A stretch of DNA of 64,000 bases from Methylotenera sp965234545 (GCA_965234545.1 OZ248348.1:186001-250000); one strand, 5' to 3'. Positions 33,117 to 42,131 are shown, counted from the first letter of the stretch. Program-made: numbers and translations. Notes: a model not told the origin generated them from the sequence alone.

Positions 33117-34298
33117 CTATTTATTGGCGAGTGGTTTTGGTCGTTTGCCGACCATGACCTTTAGATTCAGGATTTTTTCAGCTCGGGCAATGTTGAGCTT
33201 AGCTTGTTGATTAGGCGTCAAGGCCGCAATTAAATTAAGCATGGAGCCGGTGTCGTAAATGGGCTTGCCGTCTATGGCTAGCAATATGTCCCCTGCCAGC
33301 ACGCCGGCTTTGTCAGCAGGCCCGCCTTTAAGCACCCCCGCCACCAATGCCCCTTGTGCCTGTTTTAGCTTGAACGATTCGGCTAATTCAGGCGTGATGT
33401 CCTGCGCTTGTATGCCTATCCAGCCGCGCGTGACGTTGCCTAGGCTCACTATTTGTTCCATTACTTGGCGCGCTAAACTCGCTGGTATGGCAAAGCCTAT
33501 GCCCATGGAGCCACCACTGCGGGAGTAAATCGCACTGTTAATGCCGACCAAATTCCCTTCGGTATCAATTAACGCGCCTCCGGAATTGCCTGGATTAATC
33601 GATGCGTCTGTCTGAATAAAGTTTTCAAAGGTATTGATGCCTAAGTGAGTGCGACCAAGGGCGCTAATGATTCCTTGCGTGACCGTTTGACCAACCCCAA
33701 ACGGATTGCCTATGGCAAGCACTACGTCGCCTACGTTTAATTTGTCAGAACTAGCAAACGTGATGGCAGGTAAGTTTTGTGCGTCTATTTTAATCAGTGC
33801 CAAGTCGGTTTCGGGATCGGTTCCGACAACTTTTGCTGACATCTTACGACCGTCAGACAGAGCAATGTCAATTTCATCAGCGCTTGCTATCACATGGTTG
33901 TTGGTCAGTATGAGGCCTTGCTCGCTGACAATGACGCCTGATCCCAGGCTGTTTTCCGGTTGATTTTGACCGTCGTTATCATCAAATTGGTCGCCAAAAA
34001 AATGGCGAAACATTGGGTCGTCCAAGTATTTCTGATGCGGGTTGTCGGTCGCTTTTTTACTGGTAAATACGTTCACCACGGCCGGCATGGCTTTTTTGAC
34101 TGCCAGACTGTAGGAGCCTGCCGAACGCACACCTAAGCTAGGCTCGGCGTATTTAACCAATACGGCCGAGTTTTTTTGTGGGCTTAGCTTTTCTAATAGA
34201 TGCGGTGCAAAGCTGCGCAACACAAACAGGACCGCTAGGCACAAGGTGGTAGTTTGGGCAAAAATGAGCCATAGTTTTTTGCTGAGCGATGGGTGCAT
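33117..34298 (-). CDS. DegS/AlgW-like periplasmic serine protease (trypsin + one PDZ)
   Basis: A 393-residue HtrA-family protease: one N-terminal membrane helix (about 10-28), a trypsin-like domain with catalytic H135 (NNHVI), D165 (DLALIK) and S239 (GNSGGALID), and one PDZ domain (about 290-380). The single PDZ and the membrane anchor fit DegS/AlgW, which cut anti-sigma factor RseA/MucA; DegQ-type would have two PDZ domains and a cleaved signal. No rseA or rpoE is in the window. Convergent with tatC (12-base gap). Confidence 0.9.
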   Translation of the reverse strand: MHPSLSKKLWLIFAQTTTLCLAVLFVLRSFAPHLLEKLSPQKNSAVLVKYAEPSLGVRSAGSYSLAVKKAMPAVVNVFTSKKATDNPHQKYLDDPMFRHFFGDQFDDNDGQNQPENSLGSGVIVSEQGLILTNNHVIASADEIDIALSDGRKMSAKVVGTDPETDLALIKIDAQNLPAITFASSDKLNVGDVVLAIGNPFGVGQTVTQGIISALGRTHLGINTFENFIQTDASINPGNSGGALIDTEGNLVGINSAIYSRSGGSMGIGFAIPASLARQVMEQIVSLGNVTRGWIGIQAQDITPELAESFKLKQAQGALVAGVLKGGPADKAGVLAGDILLAIDGKPIYDTGSMLNLIAALTPNQQAKLNIARAEKILNLKVMVGKRPKPLANK

Positions 34299-34465
34299 GA
34301 TTATCGATTAATGGTGAGTTAAATGCGCAAAATGCAAGGGTAAAATTAAACAGTAATAGTCTTTGCTGGCTATGTTTTTTACTTTGAGCTATGGCGCATT
34401 GCAATGTAATATCGGCCTATTGTAGCGAATATTCAAGAGCTAAGTAATAAAAAAGGGCGCACGCG

Positions 34466-35215
34466 ATGGTTAAGCTTAATGATTTGATCGACTATACCCA
34501 GCAATACATGCAAGTGGATCGTTATAAAGACTATTGCCCGAATGGATTGCAGGTTGAAGGCCGAGCTGAAGTGCGCAAAATAGTCACTGGGGTAAGTGCT
34601 AGTCTGGATTTTTTGCAACAAGCCGCCGACTCTGGCGCTGACTTGGTGCTGGTGCATCACGGTTATTTTTGGCGTAATGAAGACCCTAGAGTGGTAGGGA
34701 TGAAGCGCAAAAGACTGGCTTTTTTGATGGCGCAGGACATCAGTTTAATGGCCTATCATTTACCGCTGGATGTGCACCCTGAGCTTGGTAACAATGTTTT
34801 ATTGGGGCGCAAGTTGGGCCTAGTGCAAGTTGGTACTGCCGGTGAGTCTGGCTTGGTTTGCTATGGCCGGCTTGAGCAAGCCGCTAGCTTGGCAGAATTT
34901 ACTAAAGGCCTGGACGCCATGATGCAGCGGCCTTCCTTGGTCATAGGAGATTTAAATAAGCCGCTTAAGACGGTTGCATGGTGCACGGGCGCAGGTCAGG
35001 CTTATATAGAGGAGGCCATACGCCTGGGCGTGGATGCTTTTATTAGTGGTGAAATTTCAGAACAGACTACCCATTTAGCCAAGGAGTCTGGCGTGGCCTT
35101 CATTGCCGCCGGCCACCATGCTACAGAGCGCTATGGCGTCCAAGCGCTGGGCGAGCATTTAGCCAATAAATTCGCCATTCAACACGATTTCTTGGATCTG
35201 TATAATCCAGTTTAA
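34466..35215 (+). CDS. Nif3-like dinuclear metal centre protein
   Basis: A 249-residue member of the Nif3/YbgI/DUF34 family, which forms toroidal hexamers with a two-metal site. CPNGLQVEGR, VLVHHGYFW with the metal-binding His pair, AYHLPLDVHPELGNN and AAGHHATERYGVQALG are all present. A link to GTP cyclohydrolase I type 2 has been proposed for some relatives; the true role is not settled. Divergent from the DegS-like gene. Confidence 0.9.
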   Translation: MVKLNDLIDYTQQYMQVDRYKDYCPNGLQVEGRAEVRKIVTGVSASLDFLQQAADSGADLVLVHHGYFWRNEDPRVVGMKRKRLAFLMAQDISLMAYHLPLDVHPELGNNVLLGRKLGLVQVGTAGESGLVCYGRLEQAASLAEFTKGLDAMMQRPSLVIGDLNKPLKTVAWCTGAGQAYIEEAIRLGVDAFISGEISEQTTHLAKESGVAFIAAGHHATERYGVQALGEHLANKFAIQHDFLDLYNPV

Positions 35216-35247
35216 TCTATATTTTTCAATGGCTTATTAAATATATC

Positions 35248-35276
35248 TTTAAATGGCGTGCAAAAAATTGTACAAT
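35248..35276 (+). promoter_or_regulatory. Possible promoter of petABC
   Basis: TTTAAA (35248-35253) and TACAAT (35271-35276) are 17 bases apart in the AT-rich gap before petA. The -35 is weak. If used, the leader would be about 130 bases. Confidence 0.3.
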
Positions 35277-35415
35277 GGCGTGGATTTGAAATTTGCTAGG
35301 CAGTTAAGCTTTGCAGTTTAATTAATGGTTAACATAATTTATTGAATGCTAGGCTGAATTATTGAGTGCCTCAGTCATCCAATCCGGTCAATCCAAATTA
35401 GCTCATGAGGAAAAC

Positions 35416-36054
35416 ATGTCAGATACCCTAAATGACAAGAAAAAAAATGCGTCGCAAGCTGGCCAAACCAGCACGGTCGATCTAGAAAAGCGTAATTTTT
35501 TAATCGCATCTTCAAGCGTTGGTGCGCTGGGTTGTGCGGCCGCAGCCGTCCCTTTTGTTCTGAGCATGACGCCCAGTGAGCGTGCTAAAGCCGCCGGTGC
35601 GCCTGTCGAAGTGGACATTAGTAAAATAGCGCCCGGCAGCATGATGACTGTCGAGTGGCGTGGCAAACCGGTATGGATTATCCACCGCACGGAAGCGATG
35701 ACGGCGGATTTGCCTAAGCACGATGATCAGTTGACCGATCCAAGCAGCGATGTCGTTTCACAGCAACCCGAGTATTGCAGAAGTGTAGACCGCTCAATTA
35801 AGCCGAATCTGGCTGTGATGGTGGGTATCTGCACGCACTTAGGCTGCTCCCCATCCGCTAAGCTGGAACCAAGGGGTGACATGGGTGACAACTGGACGGG
35901 CGGTTTCTTTTGCCCCTGCCACGGTTCGAAGTTTGACCTGGCTGGACGCGTCTTCAAAGGTTCGCCGGCGCCGGTAAACATGGTGGTGCCACCGCATAAA
36001 TATTTAACGGATACAACCTTGCTAATTGGTGTGGATACTGAGGATAAGGCTTAA
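35416..36054 (+). CDS. petA: Ubiquinol-cytochrome c reductase, Rieske iron-sulfur subunit
   Basis: Rieske subunit of the cytochrome bc1 complex. From ATG 35416 (GAGG upstream) it has 212 residues: a Tat-type N-terminus, where KR (25-26) in EKRNFLIAS replaces the usual RR, a membrane helix, then the [2Fe-2S] domain with CTHLGC (C139, H141, C144) and CPCHGS (C166, C168, H169). The frame is open 18 codons further upstream, but those residues are not family-like. First gene of petABC. Confidence 0.95.
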   Translation: MSDTLNDKKKNASQAGQTSTVDLEKRNFLIASSSVGALGCAAAAVPFVLSMTPSERAKAAGAPVEVDISKIAPGSMMTVEWRGKPVWIIHRTEAMTADLPKHDDQLTDPSSDVVSQQPEYCRSVDRSIKPNLAVMVGICTHLGCSPSAKLEPRGDMGDNWTGGFFCPCHGSKFDLAGRVFKGSPAPVNMVVPPHKYLTDTTLLIGVDTEDKA

Positions 36055-36057
36055 GTC

Positions 36058-37392
36058 ATGACAAATAAAACAAACACAGAAACAAAATCAGTGGCAAGCG
36101 GTATTTTTAGCCAAGGTTTAGATTGGGTGGATGCCCGTTTCCCCTTGACTAGCAACATCAAGGCGCACTTAACCGAGTATTACGCACCAAAAAACCTAAA
36201 TTTTTGGTATTTCTTTGGCGGCTTATCCTTGTTGGTGCTGGTGCTGCAAATTTTAACCGGTATATTTTTAACCATGCATTACAAGCCGGATGCCATGCTG
36301 GCTTTTGCTTCGGTTGAGTACATCATGCGCGATGTGCCTTGGGGTTGGTTGATACGCTACATGCATTCCACTGGAGCGTCCATGTTCTTTGTGGTGGTCT
36401 ACATGCACATGTTCCGCGGCATTATTTATGGCTCTTACCGCAACCCGCGCGAGCTCATTTGGTTGTTCGGTGTGGGGATATTCTTATGCTTAATGGGTGA
36501 GGCCTTTTTCGGCTACTTACTTCCATGGGGTCAAATGTCTTATTGGGGTGCGCAAGTGATTGTGAACCTGTTCTCAGCCATACCTTTTGTGGGTCCCGAT
36601 GTGTCTGAGTGGTTGCGCGGTGATTACTTGGTGTCGGATGCCACACTGAACCGTTTCTTTGCGTTTCACGTGATTGCTTTGCCGTTTGTTTTGGTGGGTT
36701 TGGTTGCCGCGCACATCATTGCCCTGCATGAAGTTGGGTCCAACAACCCGGATGGCATAGAAATCAAAAAACTAAAAGATAAGAAAACCGGCATTCCACT
36801 CGACGGCATTCCTTTTCATCCTTACTACACGGTCAAAGACATTGTTGGGGTGGTGGTATTTTTAATGGTGTTTTCAACCATTATTTTCTTTGCTCCAGAA
36901 ATGGGTGGCTACTTCCTGGAAGCGAATAACTTTGTGCCAGCCAACCCATTAGTGACGCCGGCCCACATTGCACCGGTGTGGTACTTCACGCCTTATTACT
37001 CTATATTGCGTGCGGTTCCGCCGTTTCCTGGCGTGAGCTTCTTGGGCATACCCCCGTCATTGTTCCCGGGTGTGGCCGCCATGGGCTTGTCGGTATTGGT
37101 TTTTGCTTTATTGCCTTGGCTGGATAAGAGCCCCGTAAAATCGATACGTTACCGTGGCACGTTGTACAAGAAATGGTTGGCCGCTTTTGTGGTGAGCTTT
37201 ATTGTGCTTGGTTACCTTGGCACCGAACCTTCCAATGTTTGGGGTCAATTTGGCCCTTGGTTGGGTAATGCTGATCGAGCCACCGTGGTAGCGCGTATTT
37301 TTATGCTGGTCTACTTCGCATTTTTTATACTTATGCCGTGGTACAGCAAAAAAGATAAAACCTTAGCAGTGCCAGAAAGGGTGACAGGATAA
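36058..37392 (+). CDS. petB: Ubiquinol-cytochrome c reductase, cytochrome b
   Basis: Di-haem membrane subunit holding the quinol oxidation and reduction sites. The 444 residues contain eight or more membrane helices, paired haem-ligand histidines in helix B (MHSTGASMFFVVVYMHMFRG) and helix D (FFAFHVIALPFVLVGLVAAHIIALH), and the PVWYFTPYYSILRAVP region, close to the Qo-site PEW loop of other cytochromes b. Starts three bases after petA and overlaps petC by one base. Confidence 0.96.
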   Translation: MTNKTNTETKSVASGIFSQGLDWVDARFPLTSNIKAHLTEYYAPKNLNFWYFFGGLSLLVLVLQILTGIFLTMHYKPDAMLAFASVEYIMRDVPWGWLIRYMHSTGASMFFVVVYMHMFRGIIYGSYRNPRELIWLFGVGIFLCLMGEAFFGYLLPWGQMSYWGAQVIVNLFSAIPFVGPDVSEWLRGDYLVSDATLNRFFAFHVIALPFVLVGLVAAHIIALHEVGSNNPDGIEIKKLKDKKTGIPLDGIPFHPYYTVKDIVGVVVFLMVFSTIIFFAPEMGGYFLEANNFVPANPLVTPAHIAPVWYFTPYYSILRAVPPFPGVSFLGIPPSLFPGVAAMGLSVLVFALLPWLDKSPVKSIRYRGTLYKKWLAAFVVSFIVLGYLGTEPSNVWGQFGPWLGNADRATVVARIFMLVYFAFFILMPWYSKKDKTLAVPERVTG

Positions 37393-38129
37393 TGAGCATG
37401 AAAAATACCATCAAAAAATTCGTCAGCGTTTTAGCCTTGGTGCCGACCATGCTGTTTTCACAGCATGCCCTATCAAACGCAGCCGTGCATTTAGATAAAG
37501 CGCCCATCGATGCTTCCAATCACGATTCCTTGCAAAGGGGCGCGCGTACCTTTGTAAACAATTGCTTAAATTGCCACAGTGCCAATTACATGCGTTATAA
37601 CCGCTTGCTGGCGATAGGGCTGACAGAAAAACAGATCAAAGACAATTTGCTATTTGCCGGTGAAAAAGTGGGCGACACCATGAAGGTGGCCATCAATCCG
37701 GAAGAGGCCAAAAAATGGTTTGGCGTGGCGCCACCTGATTTATCAGTGGAAGTGCGTGCCCGTGGTGCCGATTGGGTTTACAGCTACATGCGTGCTTTTT
37801 ACCGCGATGAAACCAGCACAACGGGTTGGGGCAATTGCGTGTTTGATCCAGTGAGCTGCAAAGTATCCATGCCGCATGTTTTGTATCAATTGCAGGGCGA
37901 ACAAATCATGAACCACGAAACGCACCAACTCGAGCTAAGCAAGCCAGGTAAATTGGCACCAGCTGAATACGATGCTTTAGTCGGTGACTTAACGAATTTT
38001 CTAGCATTTATGGCTGAGCCGGCTAAACAGCAGCGCAATCATTTAGGTTGGATAGTATTACTCTTTTTATCGGTGTTGTTGGTACTTACCTACAAACTCA
38101 AAAAAGCTTATTGGAAAGACGTACACTAA
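37392..38129 (+). CDS. petC: Ubiquinol-cytochrome c reductase, cytochrome c1
   Basis: Periplasm-facing haem subunit passing electrons from the Rieske centre to soluble cytochrome c. The 245-residue precursor has a signal peptide (about 1-30), the haem site CLNCH (58-62) followed by SANYMRYNRL, the WVYSYMRAFYRD segment, a conserved M in SMPHVLY as the probable sixth haem ligand, and a C-terminal anchor helix (about 217-238). Start overlaps the petB stop by one base. Confidence 0.95.
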   Translation: MSMKNTIKKFVSVLALVPTMLFSQHALSNAAVHLDKAPIDASNHDSLQRGARTFVNNCLNCHSANYMRYNRLLAIGLTEKQIKDNLLFAGEKVGDTMKVAINPEEAKKWFGVAPPDLSVEVRARGADWVYSYMRAFYRDETSTTGWGNCVFDPVSCKVSMPHVLYQLQGEQIMNHETHQLELSKPGKLAPAEYDALVGDLTNFLAFMAEPAKQQRNHLGWIVLLFLSVLLVLTYKLKKAYWKDVH

Positions 38130-38130
38130 A

Positions 38131-38730
38131 ATGATGACCTTATATTCAGGGACAACCGATCCCTACAGCCACCGCTGCCGTATCGTATTATTTGAAAAAG
38201 GCATGGACTTTCAAGTAATCGACGTCGACCTGGCCAACAAGCCTGAAGACCTTGCGGTCATCAATCCGTATAACCAGGTGCCGGTTTTGGTTGAGCGTGA
38301 TTTGGTTTTGTCCGAAGCCAACATCATCAATGAGTACATCGATGAGCGTTTCCCACACCCGCAGTTAATGCCGCCCGATCCAGTAATGCGTGCCCGTGCG
38401 CGCTTATTTTTGTACAACTTTGAAAAAGAACTGTTCGATCACATCAAGGATATTGAGTCCGGCGACGAGCAGCGTGCGGATAAAGCGCGCATTACCGTGC
38501 GCGATAATTTGACGCAATTGGTGCCTATTTTTGCTAAACAAAATTATTTGCTAGGCGACGACTATTCCATGCTGGATGTAGCAGTAACGCCCTTGTTATG
38601 GCGTTTGGATCACTATGGCATCGTCTTGCAAAACCAAGCCTCACCGATTCTAAAGTACGCCGAACGTTTATTTTCTAGACCGTTGTACGCTGAGGCGATG
38701 ACGCCATCAGAAAAAGTCATGCGTAAATAG
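38131..38730 (+). CDS. sspA: Stringent starvation protein A (GST-fold regulator)
   Basis: A 199-residue GST-fold protein. TLYSGTTDPYSHRCRIVLFEKG and NPYNQVPVLVERDLVLSEANIINEYIDERF match SspA, which in E. coli binds RNA polymerase and affects stress and acid responses. It lacks the catalytic residue pattern of glutathione transferases, as expected. One base after petC and 20 before sspB, so petABC-sspAB may be one transcript. Confidence 0.92.
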   Translation: MMTLYSGTTDPYSHRCRIVLFEKGMDFQVIDVDLANKPEDLAVINPYNQVPVLVERDLVLSEANIINEYIDERFPHPQLMPPDPVMRARARLFLYNFEKELFDHIKDIESGDEQRADKARITVRDNLTQLVPIFAKQNYLLGDDYSMLDVAVTPLLWRLDHYGIVLQNQASPILKYAERLFSRPLYAEAMTPSEKVMRK

Positions 38731-38749
38731 TTGGGCTTGCCTTACTAAC

Positions 38750-39175
38750 ATGACCACGGAGCAAGCATCCACTAAGCCCTACCTGCTAAGGGCTATACAC
38801 GAATGGTGTATGGATAATGGCTACACCCCTCACCTGCTGGTGGCAGTTAATCCTCAAACGCGTGTGCCTATGGCCTACGTTAAAGCAGGTGAGATAGTAC
38901 TAAACCTAAACTACACCGCCACCAAAGATTTGCTCATGGATAACGATGCGGTTAGTTTCTCGGCAAGGTTTGCTGGGGTGTCGCAGAATTTATACGTGCC
39001 CATGACGGCGGTAAAAGGCTTGTTCGCTCGAGAAACTGGGCAAGGCATGTTTTTTGAAGTTGACAACATGACAGCGGATGCGAGTTTATCCGATGGTGCT
39101 AGCCAAGTGCCAAATCAATCCAATCCAAGCACGGCAGTCAATAGCAAAAAACCTAAGTTAACTATTGTAAAGTAG
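38750..39175 (+). CDS. sspB: ClpXP adaptor SspB
   Basis: Adaptor that delivers ssrA-tagged peptides to ClpXP. The 141 residues show KPYLLRAIHEWCMDNGYTPHLLV at the start, the beta-rich core with IVLNLNYTATKDL and ISFSARFAG-like VSFSARFAGV, and a flexible tail ending in PKLTIVK, the short ClpX-binding peptide. Downstream of sspA as in E. coli. Confidence 0.94.
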   Translation: MTTEQASTKPYLLRAIHEWCMDNGYTPHLLVAVNPQTRVPMAYVKAGEIVLNLNYTATKDLLMDNDAVSFSARFAGVSQNLYVPMTAVKGLFARETGQGMFFEVDNMTADASLSDGASQVPNQSNPSTAVNSKKPKLTIVK

Positions 39176-39176
39176 C

Positions 39177-39204
39177 TTAACTTTTTTCAAAAAGTCAGTA
39201 TAAT
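39177..39204 (+). promoter_or_regulatory. Promoter of the tRNA-tuf operon
   Basis: TATAAT at 39199-39204 with TTAACT at 39177-39182, spacing 16. The GC-rich ACGCGTC just after the -10 is typical of stable-RNA promoters under stringent control. tRNA-Thr starts 18 bases after the -10. Confidence 0.7.
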
Positions 39205-39221
39205 ACGCGTCTCAAATAAAC

Positions 39222-39297
39222 GCCGGATTAGCTCAGTTGGTAGAGCAGCGCACTTGTAATGCGAAGGTCGTCAGTTCGATTCCGACATCCGGCACCA
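39222..39297 (+). tRNA. tRNA-Thr (TGT anticodon)
   Basis: 76 bases with encoded CCA. The acceptor stem GCCGGAT/ATCCGGC is perfect, the anticodon loop is CTTGTAA and the T loop TTCGATT. First gene of a Thr-Tyr-Gly-Thr-tuf operon with the same order as E. coli thrU-tyrU-glyT-thrT-tufB. Confidence 0.97.
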
Positions 39298-39369
39298 AAT
39301 TCTTGTACAAATACCCTTTTATAGATTTGACAGCAGTTCAAATTATCAGCATAATCGCGGGTTCGGTTT

Positions 39370-39457
<88 letters not shown>

Positions 39458-39507
39458 TTTTTAATACGCAGTAAGTAGGGCCTGTTGGCGTTGGTTTAGA
39501 TGGGTGC

Positions 39508-39583
39508 GCGGGTGTAGCTCAGCTGGTAGAGCTTCAGTTTTCCAAACTGAATGTCGCGAGTTCGAGTCTCGTCGCCCGCTCCA
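39508..39583 (+). tRNA. tRNA-Gly (TCC anticodon)
   Basis: 76 bases with encoded CCA. The acceptor stem GCGGGTG pairs with CGCCCGC through one G-U pair; anticodon loop TTTCCAA in a TCAGT/ACTGA stem. Confidence 0.97.
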
Positions 39584-39620
39584 AGTGCGATGGATTAGCG
39601 CTTGCTGTTGAGTAATTAAC

Positions 39621-39695
<75 letters not shown>

Positions 39696-39744
39696 CGATA
39701 TAGTTTTAAGGTAGTAAAACGGCAGTATCATTTTAAATGTGTAC

Positions 39745-39770
39745 AAGTTTTATTAATTCTAATAAAACTT
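39745..39770 (+). promoter_or_regulatory. AU-rich hairpin between tRNA-Thr and tuf
   Basis: AAGTTTTATTA (39745-39755) pairs perfectly with TAATAAAACTT (39760-39770) across a 4-base loop. No T-run follows, so a processing or stability element in the tRNA-mRNA transcript is more likely than a terminator. Confidence 0.45.
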
Positions 39771-39803
39771 ATAGTTAATAAAATTTTGTAAAGGACTGAA
39801 GCA

Positions 39804-40994
39804 ATGGCAAAAGGTAAATTTGAGCGGACCAAGCCGCACGTTAACGTAGGTACGATTGGCCACGTTGACCATGGTAAGACAACATTAACGGCAGCGATCA
39901 CAACGATCTTGTCTAAGAAATTTGGTGGTGAAGCGAAGGCTTACGATCAAATTGACGCGGCACCGGAAGAGAAAGCACGTGGTATTACGATTAATACTGC
40001 GCACGTTGAGTACGAGACAGCTAGCCGTCACTACGCCCACGTTGATTGCCCAGGCCATGCTGACTACGTTAAAAACATGATTACTGGTGCTGCCCAAATG
40101 GACGGCGCTATTTTAGTGTGTTCAGCTGCTGACGGTCCTATGCCACAAACCCGTGAGCACATCTTGTTAGCCCGTCAAGTTGGCGTGCCATACATCGTTG
40201 TGTTCATGAACAAAGCCGACATGGTTGACGATAAAGAATTGCTAGAATTGGTTGAAATGGAAATCCGTGAATTGCTAAGCAAATACGATTTCCCAGGCGA
40301 CGACACACCGGTGATCGTTGGTTCAGCTAAATTGGCCCTAGAAGGCGACCAGTCAGAATACGGCGAGCCAGCCATATTCAAATTAGCCGATGCATTAGAC
40401 AGCTACATTCCAATGCCAGAGCGTGCCATTGACGGTACATTCTTGATGCCAGTGGAAGACGTATTCTCAATTTCAGGTCGTGGTACGGTGGTAACAGGCC
40501 GTATTGAGCGCGGTATTGTTAAAGTCGGTGACGAGATTGAAATTGTTGGTATCAAACCAACCGTAAAAACAACCTGTACTGGTGTGGAGATGTTCCGTAA
40601 ATTGCTAGACCAAGGTATGGCTGGTGATAACGTGGGCGTATTGCTACGTGGTACAAAACGTGAAGAGATCGAACGCGGTCAAGTGTTATCTAAATCCGGT
40701 TCTATCAAGCCACACACAAAATTCACGGCAGAGATCTACGTATTGGGTAAAGATGAAGGCGGTCGTCACACACCATTCTTCAACGGCTACCGTCCACAGT
40801 TTTACTTCCGTACAACGGACGTAACGGGTGCGGTTGAGTTACCAGCGGGTACAGAGATGGTGATGCCAGGTGATAACGTGTCTATCACGGTTACATTGAT
40901 TGCACCGATTGCGATGGAAGACGGTTTACGTTTTGCTATTCGTGAAGGTGGCCGTACAGTTGGTGCGGGTGTGGTAGCTAAGATTATTGAATAG
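39804..40994 (+). CDS. tuf: Elongation factor Tu (copy 1)
   Basis: GTPase that brings aminoacyl-tRNA to the ribosome. The 396-residue protein has G1 GHVDHGKT (19-26), G3 DCPGHADY and G4 NKAD, followed by domains 2 and 3. Shine-Dalgarno AAAGGA upstream. The nucleotide sequence is identical to the second tuf at 56652, from the ATG to a few bases past the stop, while the flanks differ. It is the last gene of the tRNA-tuf operon (tufB position). Confidence 0.98.
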   Translation: MAKGKFERTKPHVNVGTIGHVDHGKTTLTAAITTILSKKFGGEAKAYDQIDAAPEEKARGITINTAHVEYETASRHYAHVDCPGHADYVKNMITGAAQMDGAILVCSAADGPMPQTREHILLARQVGVPYIVVFMNKADMVDDKELLELVEMEIRELLSKYDFPGDDTPVIVGSAKLALEGDQSEYGEPAIFKLADALDSYIPMPERAIDGTFLMPVEDVFSISGRGTVVTGRIERGIVKVGDEIEIVGIKPTVKTTCTGVEMFRKLLDQGMAGDNVGVLLRGTKREEIERGQVLSKSGSIKPHTKFTAEIYVLGKDEGGRHTPFFNGYRPQFYFRTTDVTGAVELPAGTEMVMPGDNVSITVTLIAPIAMEDGLRFAIREGGRTVGAGVVAKIIE

Positions 40995-41013
40995 TAGTTA
41001 ATTGAACGCCTTC

Positions 41014-41040
41014 AAGCTACGTCATAAACTGACGTAGCTT
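41014..41040 (+). terminator. Terminator-like hairpin after tuf copy 1
   Basis: AAGCTACGTCA (41014-41024) pairs perfectly with TGACGTAGCTT (41030-41040). The following sequence is only moderately T-rich (GTTGTGTTTA), so termination may be partial or protein-assisted. Confidence 0.6.
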
Positions 41041-41083
41041 GTTGTGTTTAAGCTAGTGCAATTTAAGTGTTTGTAGTAACAAC

Positions 41084-41159
41084 AGGCCAATAGCTCAACT
41101 GGTAGAGTATCGGTCTCCAAAACCGAGGGTTGGGGGTTCGAAACCCTCTTGGCCTGCCA
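41084..41159 (+). tRNA. tRNA-Trp (CCA anticodon)
   Basis: 76 bases with encoded CCA end. Acceptor AGGCCAA/TTGGCCT, anticodon loop CTCCAAA in a TCGGT/ACCGA stem. Its place directly before secE-nusG is conserved in Betaproteobacteria. Confidence 0.97.
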
Positions 41160-41172
41160 AATTTGGAGTGTG

Positions 41173-41215
41173 GCTTAATCATTTTTTTGATTAAGCACGA
41201 CTAAAGCTTTAGTCG
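41173..41215 (+). promoter_or_regulatory. Two consecutive hairpins between tRNA-Trp and secE
   Basis: GCTTAATCA (41173-41181) pairs with TGATTAAGC (41188-41196) around six T. Next is the 18-base palindrome 41198-41215 (CGACTAAAGCTTTAGTCG), followed by CTAATTTTT. They may be attenuation, termination or tRNA 3' processing signals. Confidence 0.45.
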
Positions 41216-41247
41216 CTAATTTTTAAGTAATGCTAATTAAGTAAATT

Positions 41248-41595
41248 ATGATCAACAAAATTAAGTTGTTAGTAGCATTCTTGCTACTTGCTGCAGGCAT
41301 AGCGGGCTATTACCTGTTGGCAGATAAGGCTACGGTTTTACGTATCCTTGTTGTGCTAGCCGGCATGGGCGCAGCCGTAGCCGTTCTCTGGACGACAGCA
41401 GTTGGTCAGCAGTCGCTGGGCTTTATCGCGGACGCGGTGGCTGAGGCGCGTAAAGTAGTTTGGCCTACCCGTAAGGAAACCATACAAACAACCTTGGTTG
41501 TATTTGTCTTGGTGGTGATTATGGCGGCATTTTTAGCAATTGTGGATATTGGGTTTGCTTATATGGTGCAGTGGTTAATGGGACGGAGCGCGTAA
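41248..41595 (+). CDS. secE: Preprotein translocase subunit SecE
   Basis: Membrane subunit of the SecYEG channel. The 115 residues have two N-terminal membrane helices (about 6-25 and 31-50), the conserved amphipathic AEARKVVWPTRKETIQTT, and the essential C-terminal helix (VVFVLVVIMAAFLAIVD). This is the three-helix type as in E. coli. Its stop overlaps the nusG start by one base. Confidence 0.94.
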   Translation: MINKIKLLVAFLLLAAGIAGYYLLADKATVLRILVVLAGMGAAVAVLWTTAVGQQSLGFIADAVAEARKVVWPTRKETIQTTLVVFVLVVIMAAFLAIVDIGFAYMVQWLMGRSA

Positions 41596-42131
41596 TGAGT
41601 ATGAAATGGTACGCGGTGCAAGCTTTTTCAGGCTTTGAAAAATCCGTTCAAAAAGGCTTGGAAGAGCGAATTGTACGCAACGGTCTTCAAGATCAGTTCG
41701 GACAAATTTTGGTGCCCATCGAAGAAGTGGTGGAAATGAAAGCTGGCCAAAAAACCATATCTGAGCGAAAACTTTACCCAGGCTATGTCTTGGTGCAAAT
41801 GGCCATGACAGACGAGAGCTGGCATTTGGTTAAAAGTACGCCGCGTGTAACGGCCTTCATTGGCGGCAGTGCACAAAAGCCTACGCCGATCAGAGACAAA
41901 GAAGTCGACATCATCTTGCAGCGCATTGATGACAGTAAAAGCAATCCAACGCAGAAGCTTACCTTTGAAAAAGGCGAGTCCGTTCGTATTATCGATGGCC
42001 CATTTAAAGATTTCTCTGGCAACGTGGAAGACATTAATTACGAGAAGAGTAAATTGCGCGTCTCGGTGGTTATTTTTGGTCGGTCTACCCCAGTTGAATT
42101 GGAATTCAGTCAGATCGAAAAAGAAGTTTAA
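41595..42131 (+). CDS. nusG: Transcription termination/antitermination factor NusG
   Basis: RNA polymerase-binding factor linking transcription to Rho and the ribosome. From ATG 41595 (GGAG in the end of secE) it has 178 residues: the NGN domain starting KWYAVQAFSGFEKSV, and the C-terminal KOW domain with GESVRIIDGPFKDFSG. The frame is open further upstream inside secE, but the family start and the TAATG overlap favour 41595. Confidence 0.96.
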   Translation: MSMKWYAVQAFSGFEKSVQKGLEERIVRNGLQDQFGQILVPIEEVVEMKAGQKTISERKLYPGYVLVQMAMTDESWHLVKSTPRVTAFIGGSAQKPTPIRDKEVDIILQRIDDSKSNPTQKLTFEKGESVRIIDGPFKDFSGNVEDINYEKSKLRVSVVIFGRSTPVELEFSQIEKEV

